A stretch of 64,000 nucleotides of DNA, taken from NCBI RefSeq assembly GCF_021044885.1, contig NZ_JAJNOD010000001.1, forward strand, positions 930,001 through 994,000, in the 5' to 3' direction. The position numbers and the translations under genes are program-made. This document shows positions 24,886 to 33,647 of this stretch, piece after piece (position 1 is the first letter of the stretch; each line of letters opens with the position of its first letter). The notes beneath the pieces were generated by a model that saw only the letters and a list, made by a program, of their open reading frames with translations, was not told the DNA's origin and did not search any database. This DNA is from Microbacterium nymphoidis. Its GTDB lineage: Bacteria; Actinomycetota; Actinomycetes; Actinomycetales; Microbacteriaceae.

Positions 24886-26358
24886 TTGGACACCGATCCG
24901 CGCTTCGCCGCCCTGCCGCTGCGCCCCGGCAAGATCATCGCCGTGCACCTGAGTTACGAATCGCGCGCCCAGCAGCGCGGCCGCAAGCCCGCACAGCCCT
25001 CGTATTTCTTCAAGCCCTCCAGCTCGGTCGCTGCGTCCGGGGGCGTCATCGAGCGCCCGGAGGGCACCGAGCTGCTCGCCTTCGAGGGCGAGATCGCGCT
25101 CGTGATCGGCACGCCCGCACGCTGGGTGCCGCTGGAGAGCGCGTGGTCTCACGTCGGCTGGATCACCGCGGGCAATGACTTCGGGTTGTACGACCTGCGA
25201 GCCGCCGACAAGGGCTCCAACGTCCGTTCGAAGGGCGGCGACGGGTATACCCCGCTCGGCCCCGCTCTCATCGATGCCGACGGCGTCGACCCCGAGGACA
25301 TCGGCATCCGCACCTGGGTGAACGGACAGCTGCTGCAGGATGACTCGTCGGCCGGGATGTTCTTCTCCCTCCCCCGCTTCGTCGCGGACCTCTCCCAGCA
25401 CTTCACCCTGGAGCGCGGCGACGTGATCCTCACGGGCACGCCGGCCGGCTCCACCGTGGTTCAGCCCAACGACGTCGTCGAGGTCGAGGTGTTCACCTCT
25501 GCGGCCAGCACGGGTCGCCTGCGCACAACGGTGATCGCCGGCTCCGGCGCGTACGACGCCTCGGTGGGATCGGTGCCGGCTGCGGACGATCTGCAGCGCG
25601 AGGAGGCGTGGGGGTCGCGCGATGCCGCCGGGCTGCCGCCCGTTCGCACCGGACTGGATCCCGATCTGGCCGCTCGCCTGCGTCGCGCCCCGGTCGCGGG
25701 TCTCTCCCAGCAGCTGCGAAAGCGCGGTCTGAACAACACCACGATCGACGGCGTCACCCCGATGCACCCGGAGCAGAAGATCGTGGGCGTGGCCCGCACC
25801 CTCCGATTCGTACCGAACCGGGAGGACCTCTTCGCATCACACGGCGGCGGATACAACGCCCAGAAGCGCACCTTCGACTCCGTTCAGGAGGGCGAGGTCA
25901 TCGTGATCGAGGCGCGCGGGGAATCCGGTTCCGGAACACTCGGCGACGTCCTCGCCATCCGCGCCCGCGCCCAGCACGCCGCCGGCATCATCACCGACGG
26001 CGGCGTACGCGACTACGACGCCGTCGCCGCAGTGGGCATCCCGGTGTACAGCCGCGGAGCTCACCCCGCCGTGCTCGGGCGCCGCCACGTGCCGTGGGAC
26101 AGCGACGTGACCATCGCGTGCGGCGGCACCACCGTGCAGCCGGGCGACATCGTGGTGGCCGACCGCGACGGCGTCATCGTCATCCCGCCCGCCCTGGCGG
26201 AGGAGGTGGTGGACGCGGCCCTCGCGCAGGAGGACGAGGACGCCTGGATCGCGGCGCAGGTGGCCGCCGGAGCGAAGGTGGACGGCCTGTTCCCGATGAA
26301 CGCCGCGTGGCGCGAACGCTATGACGCCTGGCGTGCCGAGGAGAAGAACCGTGGCTGA
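24886..26358 (+). CDS. hpaG: Fusion of HpaG-like FAH-family domain and RraA-like domain
   Basis: A 490-aa protein of the homoprotocatechuate pathway. Residues about 1-215 are a fumarylacetoacetate-hydrolase-fold domain (FEGEIALVIG, AGNDFGLYDL, FTLERGDVILTGTPAGS) as in HpaG, which acts at the isomerase/decarboxylase steps. Residues about 270-460 are an RraA/HMG-aldolase-like domain with the metal and substrate motif D354-x20-R375-D376 (GVRDYD) and VVADRDGVIVIP. Enterobacterial HpaG has two FAH domains; here the second appears replaced by RraA. The TTG start at 24886 has GAAGGAG 5 nt upstream; GTG 24853 is the alternative. It overlaps the GntR gene by 8 nt. Confidence 0.85.
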   Translation: MDTDPRFAALPLRPGKIIAVHLSYESRAQQRGRKPAQPSYFFKPSSSVAASGGVIERPEGTELLAFEGEIALVIGTPARWVPLESAWSHVGWITAGNDFGLYDLRAADKGSNVRSKGGDGYTPLGPALIDADGVDPEDIGIRTWVNGQLLQDDSSAGMFFSLPRFVADLSQHFTLERGDVILTGTPAGSTVVQPNDVVEVEVFTSAASTGRLRTTVIAGSGAYDASVGSVPAADDLQREEAWGSRDAAGLPPVRTGLDPDLAARLRRAPVAGLSQQLRKRGLNNTTIDGVTPMHPEQKIVGVARTLRFVPNREDLFASHGGGYNAQKRTFDSVQEGEVIVIEARGESGSGTLGDVLAIRARAQHAAGIITDGGVRDYDAVAAVGIPVYSRGAHPAVLGRRHVPWDSDVTIACGGTTVQPGDIVVADRDGVIVIPPALAEEVVDAALAQEDEDAWIAAQVAAGAKVDGLFPMNAAWRERYDAWRAEEKNRG

Positions 26359-27061
26359 CTTCGGCCCCATCGACATCCACACCCCCGACGCGCGCACCGC
26401 GGGCAGCAAGTCGGAGCTCGCCTACATCTGGATCCGCGGTCACATCGACCGCCACCAGTTCGGGCCCGGCTACCGGCTGGTACTGGCGTCCCTCGCCGAA
26501 GAGCTCGAGATGAGCGTGGTTCCCGTCCGCGAGGCGATCCGCCGCCTCGAGGCGGAGGGGCTGGTCACGTTCGAGCGCAACGTGGGAGCGCGGGTCGCGC
26601 TCGTCGACGCGGATCGCTACACCGACACGATGCAGTCGCTCGGCATCATCGAGGGTGCGGCCACAGCGCTGGCCGCACCGCTGCTCACCGAAGAGCTGCT
26701 CTTACGAGCCGAGGCGATCAACGCCCGCATGGACACGCTGCTGGCCAACTTCGACCCGCACACGTTCACGATCCTCAACCAGCAGTTCCACGCCACCTTG
26801 TTCGAGGCCTGCCCCAACAAGCACCTCGTCGAGCTCGTCGAGCGCGATTGGGCACGACTTGCCGGTTTGCGCGATTCCACGTTCTCCTTCGTCCCCGACC
26901 GCGCGGCGCATTCCGTGCAGGAGCACAGCGAGCTCATCCGCCTGATCCGCGAGGGCGCCGACGGGATGCGCATCGAGATCGCCGCTCGCGAGCACCGCGA
27001 CCACACCCTCCAGGCCTACCGCGCATCGCGGAGCCTCGGATCCCTTCCCTCATCCAATTGA
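26351..27061 (+). CDS. GntR-family (FadR/FCD) regulator of the hpa operon
   Basis: A 236-aa regulator. The winged helix spans residues about 22-85 (LASLAEELEMSVVPVREAIRRL, GLVTFERNVGARV), and the C-terminal FCD effector domain has the metal-binding pattern ending in EHRDHTLQAY. The GTG start at 26351 (VADFGPID) has GAGGAG 7 nt upstream and overlaps the FAH-RraA gene. Its place inside the operon and the dyads in the divergent promoter region suggest that it controls both the catabolic operon and the transporter, with a pathway intermediate as probable effector. Confidence 0.88.
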   Translation: MADFGPIDIHTPDARTAGSKSELAYIWIRGHIDRHQFGPGYRLVLASLAEELEMSVVPVREAIRRLEAEGLVTFERNVGARVALVDADRYTDTMQSLGIIEGAATALAAPLLTEELLLRAEAINARMDTLLANFDPHTFTILNQQFHATLFEACPNKHLVELVERDWARLAGLRDSTFSFVPDRAAHSVQEHSELIRLIREGADGMRIEIAAREHRDHTLQAYRASRSLGSLPSSN

Positions 27062-27093
27062 GCGCACCGCGCGCTGACCACTCAGGAGGACCG

Positions 27094-28590
27094 ATGTCCG
27101 ATCGTCACATCCCGGCGGAGCTGCCGGACCGCATCCGGCACTACATCGACGGCTCCTTCGTCGATTCGCTCGACGGCGACACCTTCGACGTGCTCGATCC
27201 CGTCACCAACGAGACCTACGTGCAGGCCGCGGCGGGCAAGAAGGCAGATGTCGATCGCGCCGTGGCGGCTGCTCGTCGGGCGTTCACCGACGGCCCCTGG
27301 CCGCGGATGACGGCCCGCGAGCGCTCGCGGATCCTGCACCGGATCGCCGACATCGTCGAATCGCGCGACGGCCGACTCGCCGAGCTGGAGAGCTTCGATT
27401 CCGGACTGCCGATCACGCAGGCCCTGGGTCAGGCGCGGCGCGCGGCCGAGAACTTCCGCTTCTTCGCCGACCTCATCGTCGCCGAGCACGACAACGCCTT
27501 CAAGGTGCCGGGCCGGCAGATGAACTACGTCAACCGCAAGCCGATCGGTGTGGCGGGTCTCATCACCCCGTGGAACACCCCGTTCATGCTGGAGTCGTGG
27601 AAGCTGGGCCCTGCCCTGGCCACCGGCAACACCGTCGTGCTCAAGCCGGCCGAGTTCACGCCGCTGTCGGCGTCGCTGTGGGCGGGAATCTTCGAAGAGG
27701 CCGGTCTCCCCCAGGGCGTGTTCAACCTGGTGAACGGCCTCGGCGAGGATGCCGGCGACGCGCTCGTGAAGCACCCGGACGTCCCGCTCATCTCCTTCAC
27801 CGGGGAAAGCCGCACGGGACAGATCATCTTCGGCAACGCGGCCCCGTACCTCAAGGGCCTGTCGATGGAGCTCGGCGGCAAGAGCCCCGCCGTGGTGTTC
27901 GCCGACGCCGACCTGGAGACCGCCATCGACGCCTGCATCTTCGGCGTGTTCTCGCTGAACGGCGAGCGCTGCACTGCGGGCTCCCGCATCCTGGTCGAGC
28001 GCTCCGTCTATGACGAGTTCGTCGAGCGGTACGCCGCCCAGGCGAAGCGCGTGAAGGTGGGAGACCCACAGGATCCTGCTACGGAGGTGGGCGCGCTCGT
28101 GCATCCCGAGCACTACGAGAAGGTGATGAGCTACGTCGAGATCGGCAAGGGCGAAGGTCGTCTCGTCGCGGGCGGCGGGCGCCCGGAGGGCTTCCCCACC
28201 GGCAACTACGTCGCCCCCACGGTGTTCGCCGACGTCTCCCCCGATGCGCGCATCTTCCAGGAGGAGATCTTCGGACCGGTCGTGGCCATCACACCGTTCG
28301 ACACCGACGAGGAGGCGCTGGCCCTCGCCAACAACACGAAGTACGGCCTCGCGGCCTACGTCTGGACCAACGATCTGCGTCGGGCCCACAACTTCGCGCA
28401 GGCGATCGAAGCGGGCATGGTGTGGCTCAACAGCAACAACGTACGAGACCTCCGCACGCCCTTCGGCGGAGTGAAGGCCTCCGGCCTCGGGCACGAGGGC
28501 GGCTACCGCTCGATCGACTTCTACACCGACCAGCAGGCGGTCCACATCACCCTGGGCGAACCGCACAACCCCACTTTCGGCAAGCACTGA
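27094..28590 (+). CDS. hpaE: 5-carboxymethyl-2-hydroxymuconate semialdehyde dehydrogenase
   Basis: This cytosolic NAD-dependent aldehyde dehydrogenase oxidises the ring-cleavage product CHMS to 5-carboxymethyl-2-hydroxymuconate. The 498-aa length is normal. Key elements are the cofactor site GLITPWNTPFMLESWK and FTGESRTGQ, the catalytic glutamate in LELGGKSPAVVF (reading SMELGGKSP), and nucleophile C293 in NGERCTAGSRI. The C-terminus PFGGVKASGLGHEGG is typical of HpaE/BetB-like enzymes. ATG 27094 follows CAGGAGGACCG. The next gene encodes the dioxygenase that makes its substrate, which supports the assignment. Confidence 0.93.
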   Translation: MSDRHIPAELPDRIRHYIDGSFVDSLDGDTFDVLDPVTNETYVQAAAGKKADVDRAVAAARRAFTDGPWPRMTARERSRILHRIADIVESRDGRLAELESFDSGLPITQALGQARRAAENFRFFADLIVAEHDNAFKVPGRQMNYVNRKPIGVAGLITPWNTPFMLESWKLGPALATGNTVVLKPAEFTPLSASLWAGIFEEAGLPQGVFNLVNGLGEDAGDALVKHPDVPLISFTGESRTGQIIFGNAAPYLKGLSMELGGKSPAVVFADADLETAIDACIFGVFSLNGERCTAGSRILVERSVYDEFVERYAAQAKRVKVGDPQDPATEVGALVHPEHYEKVMSYVEIGKGEGRLVAGGGRPEGFPTGNYVAPTVFADVSPDARIFQEEIFGPVVAITPFDTDEEALALANNTKYGLAAYVWTNDLRRAHNFAQAIEAGMVWLNSNNVRDLRTPFGGVKASGLGHEGGYRSIDFYTDQQAVHITLGEPHNPTFGKH

Positions 28591-28626
28591 GCCGCGACCG
28601 GCCCCGCAACGACGCAAGGACCAGAC

Positions 28627-29790
28627 ATGACCAATCGTGAAGACATGACCCTCACCTCCTCCGGCTTCTTCGTGAGCCAGGAGGCGCCCATCGTCACGGA
28701 CAATCCGATCCCCACTCCGGCCGCGACTGCGCCCGATGTGCTGCGGTGCGCCTACATGGAGCTCGTCGTCACCGATCTCGCCGCCTCGCGTGTGTTCTAC
28801 GTGGACGTTCTCGGGCTGTATGTGACGCAGGAGGACGACGAGAGCATCTACCTCCGATCCACAGAGGAGTTCATCCACCACAATCTGGTGCTGCGCAAGG
28901 GGCCGATCGCCGCCGTCGCGGCTTTCTCCTACCGCGTGCGCACCCCCGAGGACCTCGACCGCGCGGTTGCGTTCTATACGGAGCTGGGCTGCGAGGTGCG
29001 ACGCAACCCCGAGGGCTTCGTCGAGGGCATCGGCGACTCGGTCCGCGTGATCGACCCCCTCGGTTTCCCGTACGAGTTCTTCCACCAGACCGATCACGTC
29101 GAGCGGATGTCGTGGCGCTACGACGTGCACATCCCCGGCGAGCTGGTGCGGCTGGATCACTTCAACCAGGTCACCCCCGACGTCCCGCGCGCGGTGAAGT
29201 ACATGCAGGATCTCGGCTTCCGCGTGACCGAGGACATCCAGGACGAGGAAGGCACGGTGTACGCGGCATGGATGCGCCGCAAGCCCACCGTGCACGACAC
29301 GGCTATGACCGGCGGCGACGGACCCCGGATGCACCATGTCTGCTTCGCCACGCACGAGAAGCACAACATCCTCGCGATCTGCGACAAGCTCGGCGCACTG
29401 CGCCGATCCGACGCCATTGAGCGCGGCCCCGGCCGGCACGGCGTCTCCAACGCGTTCTACCTCTACCTGCGCGATCCGGACGGTCACCGCGTGGAGGTCT
29501 ACACGCAGGACTACTACACCGGTGATCCGGACAACCCGGTGATCACCTGGGACGTGCACGACAACCAGCGCCGCGACTGGTGGGGCAATCCCGTGGTGCC
29601 GAGCTGGTACACCGACGCCTCCCTGGTGCTGGACCTCGACGGCAACCCGCAGCCCGTCGTCGCCCGCACCGACTCCAGCGAGATGGCGGTCACGATCGGT
29701 GCCGACGGCTTCTCCTACACGCGACCGACCGACGAGGACGCCATGCCGGAATGGAAGCAGGGCGAGTACAAGCTCGGCCACCAGCTCTGA
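28627..29790 (+). CDS. hpaD: 3,4-dihydroxyphenylacetate (homoprotocatechuate) 2,3-dioxygenase
   Basis: This type I extradiol dioxygenase opens the aromatic ring of homoprotocatechuate. It closely resembles the Brevibacterium fuscum and Arthrobacter enzymes (two VOC modules, DNQRRDWWGNPVVPSWYT near the end). The 2-His-1-Glu metal site is H178 (RLDHFNQVTPD), H237 (MHHVCFATHEKHN) and the glutamate in RVEVYTQDYYTGDP near residue 290, a constant +23 offset from the Brevibacterium numbering as I recall it. The offset reflects a longer N-terminus in this reading; ATG 28627 has AAGGA upstream, and ATG 28645 is an alternative. Iron or manganese could occupy the site. Confidence 0.95.
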   Translation: MTNREDMTLTSSGFFVSQEAPIVTDNPIPTPAATAPDVLRCAYMELVVTDLAASRVFYVDVLGLYVTQEDDESIYLRSTEEFIHHNLVLRKGPIAAVAAFSYRVRTPEDLDRAVAFYTELGCEVRRNPEGFVEGIGDSVRVIDPLGFPYEFFHQTDHVERMSWRYDVHIPGELVRLDHFNQVTPDVPRAVKYMQDLGFRVTEDIQDEEGTVYAAWMRRKPTVHDTAMTGGDGPRMHHVCFATHEKHNILAICDKLGALRRSDAIERGPGRHGVSNAFYLYLRDPDGHRVEVYTQDYYTGDPDNPVITWDVHDNQRRDWWGNPVVPSWYTDASLVLDLDGNPQPVVARTDSSEMAVTIGADGFSYTRPTDEDAMPEWKQGEYKLGHQL

Positions 29791-29815
29791 TCCCGGGTCA
29801 CGAGAGGAGCCGCCC

Positions 29816-30601
29816 ATGCTGACACCTGACACGATCACCCACCTGGCCGACGAGCTCGCGGTCGCTGATCGCGAGCACACGGTGATCCCGCGGATCACCG
29901 CACGGTATCCCGAAGCGACCGTCGAGGACTCCTACGCGATTCAGGGCGTGTGGCGCGACCGCCAGATCGCTTCCGGGCGCCGGCTGATCGGGCGCAAGAT
30001 CGGGCTGACCTCGCGCGCCATGCAACACGCCACCGGCATCACAGAGCCGGACTACGGCGTCATGTTCGATGACACCGTCCATGCCTCGGGAGCGGTGATT
30101 CCCGCCGCGCACTTCTCGAACGTGCGCATCGAGGTCGAGCTGGCGTTCGTCCTGAAGGAGGCGCTGTCCGGACCCGATTGCACGCTCGACGCGGTCATCG
30201 CCGCGACCGACTATGTCGTCCCTGCCCTCGAGGTGCTGAACTCGCACATCGAGCTGGAGGGCCGCACGATCGTGGATACCATCAGCGACAACGCCGCCTA
30301 CGGGGCGATGGTCCTCGGCACCGTGCACCGACGCCCGGAAGAGATCGATCTGCGGTGGGTCCCGGGGGTGCTGTTCAAGAACGGGCAGGTCGAGGAGACC
30401 GGAGTGGCAGCTGGGGTGCTGGGGCATCCGGCACGCGGCGTCGCCTGGCTCGCCGATAAGCTGCACCAGCACGGAGACCGTCTGGAGGCGGCCGAGATCA
30501 TCCTCGCGGGCTCCTTCACCCGGCCGGTGTGGGTGGAGGCGGGCGACACCGTTCTCGCCGACTACGGGGATTTCGGGACGATCGAATGCCGCATCGCATG
30601 A
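29816..30601 (+). CDS. hpaH: 2-oxohept-4-ene-1,7-dioate hydratase
   Basis: This 261-aa FAH-fold hydratase adds water to the 2-oxo-hept-ene-dioate intermediate, giving 4-hydroxy-2-oxoheptanedioate. Family marks are GRKIGLTSRAMQ, DYGVMFDDTVHA, RIEVELAFVL and the C-terminal GSFTRPVWVEAGDTVLADYG. The start at ATG 29816 has GAGAGGAG 9 nt upstream. It sits between hpaD and hpaI with short gaps (25 and 10 nt), so it is in the same operon. Confidence 0.93.
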   Translation: MLTPDTITHLADELAVADREHTVIPRITARYPEATVEDSYAIQGVWRDRQIASGRRLIGRKIGLTSRAMQHATGITEPDYGVMFDDTVHASGAVIPAAHFSNVRIEVELAFVLKEALSGPDCTLDAVIAATDYVVPALEVLNSHIELEGRTIVDTISDNAAYGAMVLGTVHRRPEEIDLRWVPGVLFKNGQVEETGVAAGVLGHPARGVAWLADKLHQHGDRLEAAEIILAGSFTRPVWVEAGDTVLADYGDFGTIECRIA

Positions 30602-30611
30602 GGGAGCACGC

Positions 30612-31382
30612 ATGACACTCCAACCCACGTTTCGTGAGGCCCTCGCCGCAGCCGACCGGCCGATGATCGGGCTGTGGTCGGTGGCCGGGTCCCCTCTCGT
30701 CACAGAGATCATCGCCGGAGCGCAGCCCGACTGGGTGCTGATCGATATGGAGCATTCGGCCAACTCGCTGGAGTCAGTGCAACTCCAGCTCCAGGTGCTC
30801 GCCGGCTACCCGAGCGTGAGCCCGGTCGTCCGCGTGCCGTTCGGCGACGACGTCACCCTCAAGCGCGTGCTCGACCTCGGGGCGCAGAACGTCCTGGTTC
30901 CGATGGTGGGCACCGCCGAGCAGGCCCGGGAACTGGTGGCCGCCGTACGTTACCCGCCTGCCGGGCGGCGCGGAGTCGGCTCAGCCCTGTCGCGTTCGGC
31001 GCGGTGGAACCGTGTTGACGACTACCTGCGGAACGCGGACGAGCACGTTTCGCTGTTCGTGCAGATCGAGTCGGCCGATGCCGTGGCGCAGGCGGCGGAG
31101 ATCGCCGCCGTGGACGGTGTCGCAGGCGTGTTCGTGGGACCCGCTGATCTGGCGGCGTCGCTCGGCGTGATCGGTGAGCAGACCCACCCGGAGGTGGTCG
31201 CGGCCGTCCACCGTGTGTTCGACGCGGTCATCGCGGCAGGAAAGCCCGTCGGCGTCAACGCGTTCGCGCCGGACGCCGCCGATGCCTACCTCGCTGCGGG
31301 GGCCTCCTTCATCGCGGTGGCCGCCGATGTCTCGCTCCTCGCCCGAGCCTCCGAATCAGCGCTCGCCCGCTTCCGTCCCTGA
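30612..31382 (+). CDS. hpaI: 4-hydroxy-2-oxoheptanedioate aldolase
   Basis: This 256-aa class II aldolase of the HpcH/HpaI family cleaves 4-hydroxy-2-oxoheptanedioate to pyruvate and succinic semialdehyde. Conserved elements are GLWSVAGSPLVTEIIAG, the divalent-metal and substrate region IDMEHSAN, VRVPFGD, VLVPMVGTAEQARELV, and the metal-binding VQIESADA plus GVFVGPADLAASLG. It is the last gene of the operon; a hairpin follows at 31491. No succinic semialdehyde dehydrogenase gene is adjacent. Confidence 0.93.
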   Translation: MTLQPTFREALAAADRPMIGLWSVAGSPLVTEIIAGAQPDWVLIDMEHSANSLESVQLQLQVLAGYPSVSPVVRVPFGDDVTLKRVLDLGAQNVLVPMVGTAEQARELVAAVRYPPAGRRGVGSALSRSARWNRVDDYLRNADEHVSLFVQIESADAVAQAAEIAAVDGVAGVFVGPADLAASLGVIGEQTHPEVVAAVHRVFDAVIAAGKPVGVNAFAPDAADAYLAAGASFIAVAADVSLLARASESALARFRP

Positions 31383-31739
31383 TCCGGCCGTGAGGCCTCG
31401 TCTGGGAGCGAGGATGTCTGGGAGCGAGGATCCGAAACGCGGCGATTCTCGTTCACAGACCGCAGACCGCAGCATCACGTCCCGGACAACGAAGAAGGCG
31501 GGGTGGTGGCCCCTCGCCATCCACCCCGCCTCTTCTTCTCCACGTCCCGCGCCCTCCGGAAGCACCCCCCAGTGCTCCACACGCGAGGCGAGGATCGGTG
31601 GGACCTCATCGGGTCCGGTCCCACCGAGTGGCGACGAATCGCCATCCCCTCTCGCACCGACTGCTGCAACTCCCCCCGGATGTCGCATACGGTGTCTCAC
31701 CCATAGAGACGGGAACACCGGCGATCTATGACGCAGAAC
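31383..31739. other. Gene-free gap with tandem duplication and hairpins
   Basis: No convincing gene was seen in these 357 nt between hpaI and the convergent DUF4188 gene. A 15-nt sequence starting TCTGGGAGCGAGG is tandemly repeated (31401-31416, 31417-31432). A perfect 10-bp hairpin lies at 31596-31626. The operon terminator is listed separately. Confidence 0.5.
31491..31538. terminator. Terminator-like hairpin after the hpa operon
   Basis: GAAGAAGGCGGGGTGG (31491-31506) pairs with 31521-31538 over 16 bp with a single-base bulge and a loop of about 14 nt, about 110 nt after the hpaI stop. Confidence 0.6.
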
Positions 31740-32306
31740 TCAGAATTTTTTTGGAGATTTTTCCCCGGCTGGCGAAAAGTCGCTCTGGCCTGGCTCTTTT
31801 GTGGAGCGTGTCGGCACGCTCGTCCGACCGAGTCGCTGCCGCGCCGTCTGCATCCCCGCCCCGATCGGGACATGTCGGGTCGCTCGCGCGAGACCGAACA
31901 CCGGCATGTCCACGTACACCGCCTCCTGATCGGTGACGGGCACCTGATAGGTCTCATGCCAGACGCCGATGTCCCCACTGCCCTGGAGCCGACGCATGTA
32001 ATCCCGCCAGGGCTGCAGGTGCGGAGCGTCACGATCCGCGGCGAACCGCTGCAGATGTTCGGGACTCTGCCAGTAGGACAGCAGCAGCGTCGTCCGGCCG
32101 AACCATGAATGACAGCCGAGCATGCCGGCCTCCGGATGACCGGCGAGGTGCGCCAGCATGCGAGGCATCTCCCGCGCGACGGAGGCGACCCGGCCGAGTT
32201 TCCACCAGCGGTTCGCGCGCATCCCGATGAGGAAGACCGTGATGCTCTGCTGTTCGGGCCGGGCGGTGAACCTGCCGGGATGTACCTCAGTCATGTCGAT
32301 CCCCAT
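31740..32306 (-). CDS. DUF4188-family protein (putative monooxygenase-like)
   Basis: A 188-aa member of DUF4188, a family related to antibiotic-biosynthesis-type monooxygenase folds, with unknown substrate. The family motifs are visible: VFLIGMRANRWWKLGRV, MPRMLAHL, LLLSYWQSPEHLQRFA, GVWHETYQV and MPVFGLARA. The reading shown starts at 32306; an ATG at 32294 is an alternative with a GGGGA stretch just upstream. The C-terminal tail (EKSPKKF) is encoded by an A-rich run. It is divergent from a TetR gene with 44 nt between starts, so it is probably that repressor's target. Confidence 0.8.
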   Translation of the reverse strand: MGIDMTEVHPGRFTARPEQQSITVFLIGMRANRWWKLGRVASVAREMPRMLAHLAGHPEAGMLGCHSWFGRTTLLLSYWQSPEHLQRFAADRDAPHLQPWRDYMRRLQGSGDIGVWHETYQVPVTDQEAVYVDMPVFGLARATRHVPIGAGMQTARQRLGRTSVPTRSTKEPGQSDFSPAGEKSPKKF

Positions 32307-32350
32307 TTCATAACACTGTTACGGAACAACGTTACGATACGGTAGACACC
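32307..32350. promoter_or_regulatory. TetR/DUF4188 divergent operator region
   Basis: Within 44 nt there is a near-perfect dyad TAACACTGTTA (32311-32321), a second dyad AAC-AAC-GTT (32328-32333 core) and a direct repeat GTTACG at 32318-32323 and 32331-32336. TACGAT (32334-32339) could be the -10 of the TetR gene. It is a likely autoregulatory site. Confidence 0.5.
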
Positions 32351-32923
32351 ATGGCAAGACCCCCGGTGTATGACGATGCGCTGCGCACACGCGTGCTCAC
32401 GGAAACCGCCGAGGCTATCGACGCACACGGAGTGGACGGGTTCTCGCTGCGCGCCGTGACCTCCGCAGCTCACACGTCGACGAGTGCGGTCTACGCACTG
32501 TTCGGCAGTCGCGACGGACTCGTCGCGGCGGTCATCGACGACGCGTTCGCGTCGTTCGGCGCCGCACAGCACGCGGCGGAGACCGAAGGGCTCGCCGCGC
32601 TGGGGTGGGCGTATCGGGCCTGGGCACTGGCCAATCCCGTGCGCTATCGACTGATGTTCGGAGGCGCACTGCTCGCCTGCGCACCCGAAGACGTTCCGTC
32701 ATCCGACGGGGCCATCCTCCCGCTGATGCGCACGGTGACAGCTCTCCTGCCCCGCGCGAGCGAGACTGTCGTGCGTACCCGCGTGCTCGCCATTTGGGCC
32801 CAGGTACACGGGGCCGTGAGTCTGCAGCTCGCCGGCGTGATGCCCGACGGAACCGACTGGCACGCGGTCTTCGAATCCGTGGTTGCCACTATCGCACGCG
32901 ACCTCGCTCGCCCGGCATCCTGA
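32351..32923 (+). CDS. TetR/AcrR-family regulator
   Basis: A 190-aa TetR-family regulator with an N-terminal helix-turn-helix (GVDGFSLRAVTSAAHTSTSAVYALFGSRDGLV) and a C-terminal TetR_C-like domain containing WAYRAWALANPVRYRLMFGG, typical of the WHG-domain group. ATG 32351 begins MARPPVYDD. It faces the DUF4188 gene across a 44-nt operator region. Downstream of it begins the minisatellite at 33.0 kb. Confidence 0.85.
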   Translation: MARPPVYDDALRTRVLTETAEAIDAHGVDGFSLRAVTSAAHTSTSAVYALFGSRDGLVAAVIDDAFASFGAAQHAAETEGLAALGWAYRAWALANPVRYRLMFGGALLACAPEDVPSSDGAILPLMRTVTALLPRASETVVRTRVLAIWAQVHGAVSLQLAGVMPDGTDWHAVFESVVATIARDLARPAS

Positions 32924-32989
32924 GGCGGCCCACGGCGTCGAAACCACCGGACGAGCGGTGCCGCGGCGTCCGCCCGGCGTGAGCGGCGG

Positions 32990-33570
32990 ACACCAGCACC
33001 ACCGCGGAGGACGTGAGCGCCACCCCGGGAAAGCGAGCGCCACCCCGGAACATCAGCGCTACCCCGGAACGCCACCGCCACCCCGCCAACATCAGCGCCA
33101 CCCCGGAACACCAGCGCCACCCCGCGAACATCAGCGTCACCCTGGAGACTCAGCGGCGCCCCTGGGAAGATCAGCGCCACCCTGGCATCCCAGCGCCACC
33201 CCGCCAACGTGAGCACCGCTCCGGAGCACCAGCACCACCGCGCCAACATGAGCACCGCTCCGGAGCACCAGCACCACCCCGCCAACATCAGCACCGCTCC
33301 GGAACACCAGCACCACCCCGCCAACATCAGCACCGCTCCGGAACACCAGCACCACCCCGCCAACATCAGCACCACGCGGGAGCACCAGCACCACCCCGCC
33401 AACATGAGCACCGCTCCGGAGCACCAGCACCACCCGGGAGCACCAGCACCACCCGCGAACATCAGCGCCGCGCTGGAGACTCGACGGCGGCGCCGGGAAC
33501 ATCAGCGGCACCCCGAGAACATCGGCGTCACCCCGAGAACATCGGAGGAACCTGGGGAGCGTCGGCGGGG
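32990..33570. repeat. Minisatellite of 19-20 bp units with 39-bp higher-order repeats
   Basis: The 724-nt gap 32924-33647 has no convincing gene. Most of it is a degenerate tandem repeat whose basic 19-20 bp unit is close to CGCCACCCCGGAACATCAG, about 27 units. In the middle the units pair into 39-bp repeats: 33203-33241, 33242-33280, 33281-33319, 33320-33358, 33359-33397 and a shortened one from 33398. The third and fourth are identical. Some units contain the palindrome GCTCCGGAGC. Long frames crossing it in both directions are low-complexity (PAPPRQHQHRSGT on one strand, MLAGWCWCSGAV on the other) and are not believed to be genes. There are no spacers, so it is not CRISPR. Confidence 0.88.
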
Positions 33571-33647
33571 CACGCCGGCACAGCGCCTCCGCCGTCCCCC
33601 GTCCCGCCACGCCACCGAGGGCCGCGGGACGAGACGAGGGACGTCAC

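Noticed and set aside
27082..29898. A 938-codon open frame on the minus strand
   Set aside because: It lies exactly antisense to hpaE and hpaD, whose products have complete catalytic motifs. Long antisense frames are expected in very GC-rich genes, and its translation shows no known domain.
31356..31718. A 120-codon minus-strand frame and an attenuator-like leader in the hpaI downstream gap
   Set aside because: The frame starts without a ribosome binding site, overlaps the hairpins and enters hpaI antisense. No gene lies downstream to be attenuated.
33000..33570. CRISPR array
   Set aside because: Units are contiguous, degenerate and without unique spacers; no cas genes are in the window.
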